A stretch of 7,083 nt of DNA, taken from contig DDHX01000054.1 in the NCBI GenBank assembly GCA_002338255.1, positions 14,220 to 21,302 of the forward strand, read 5' to 3'. A model generated the notes under the pieces. That model did not search any database. It had not been told where the DNA came from and saw only the letters and a list, made by a program, of their open reading frames with translations. A program made the position numbers and the translations under genes. The DNA is from Ruminococcaceae bacterium UBA1865 (GTDB lineage Bacteria > Bacillota > Clostridia > Oscillospirales > Acutalibacteraceae). Below, in pieces: positions 6,919 through 7,083 of this stretch; positions within the stretch are counted from its first letter, which is position 1, and every line of letters begins with the position of its first letter.

Positions 6919-7083
6919 CTATCTATGGTTTATAACCGTAAAAGGCGCAATCGCCTGGTTTGCCTCAATTGTGCAGCCTTCGCACTGAACCGAGTTCAGC
7001 ACAACGTGGTCGCCCACACAGCAGTCGCATAAAAGCGAGTTGGGACCCAAAGTGCAGCCGCAACCGATTGTTGTTTTACCCTG
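6919..7083 (-). CDS. glmU: GlmU-like hexapeptide-repeat protein, C-terminal end (partial)
   Basis: The last 54 codons of a gene that enters from the right edge and ends at TAG (6919-6921). The peptide shows left-handed beta-helix hexapeptide repeats (TIGCGC, TLGPNSLL, VGDHVVL) and ends in IEANQAIAPFTVINHR. It resembles the first coils of the GlmU C-terminal domain, up to the region that normally reads like GPFA. In full GlmU this domain continues for well over 100 residues and holds the glucosamine-1-phosphate acetyltransferase site. Here the protein stops and prs starts 27 nt later, so the acetyltransferase core is absent. The gene may encode only the uridylyltransferase (UDP-GlcNAc pyrophosphorylase) half, but that part is outside the window. 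Seven cysteines fall within about 30 residues. The position before prs supports GlmU; another sugar nucleotidyltransferase with a short helix is possible. Confidence 0.6.
   Translation of the reverse strand, partial: QGKTTIGCGCTLGPNSLLCDCCVGDHVVLNSVQCEGCTIEANQAIAPFTVINHR

Noticed and set aside
6940..6956. Small hairpin AGGCG-ATTG-CGCCT followed by T residues at the end of the GlmU-like gene
   Set aside because: The stem is 5 bp and lies inside coding sequence, with prs close downstream and no promoter in between; probably chance.

Overview
The window reads as a housekeeping stretch from a low-to-moderate GC Gram-positive bacterium, most likely class Clostridia (an Oscillospiraceae/Ruminococcaceae-like lineage). 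This is an inference from gene order, the lipoprotein signal, Shine-Dalgarno style and protein character; no database was searched. All supported genes lie on the minus strand, so transcription runs from the right edge to the left edge. The order is the 3' end of a GlmU-like gene, prs, pth, mfd, then a SurA/PrsA-type lipoprotein gene. This is the familiar Firmicutes glmU-prs-(ctc)-pth-(fin)-mfd neighbourhood, but ctc and fin are absent from the gaps.

Right part (5140-7083): the last 54 codons of a hexapeptide-repeat (left-handed beta-helix) protein end 27 nt before prs, the PRPP synthase gene. A 180-bp gap between prs and pth (peptidyl-tRNA hydrolase) contains a hairpin and a GC-rich tract that can pair in alternative ways. 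Centre (1552-5058): mfd, the complete transcription-repair coupling factor, follows pth across an 81-bp AT-rich gap. Left part (1-1551): a 297-bp gap holds a good sigma-A promoter and a roughly 170-nt leader, followed by the lipoprotein gene and a very strong intrinsic terminator.

Functionally, GlmU-like protein and Prs make activated sugar and PRPP for cell wall, nucleotide and cofactor synthesis. Pth recycles stalled peptidyl-tRNA, Mfd clears stalled RNA polymerase and recruits repair, and the lipoprotein probably assists folding outside the membrane. The first genes look co-transcribed, while the lipoprotein gene has its own promoter and terminator.

The most unusual signal is non-coding. 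A sequence in the lipoprotein leader (about 1331-1395) can fold into a compact three-way junction, and half of it recurs at the left edge of the window (1-36, 32 of 36 bases identical), just past the terminator. It may be a small dispersed palindromic element or a structured leader used by two neighbouring genes. Second is the GlmU-like protein, which stops where the acetyltransferase core should begin. I found no CRISPR array, tRNA, rRNA, insertion sequence or obvious new defence system.
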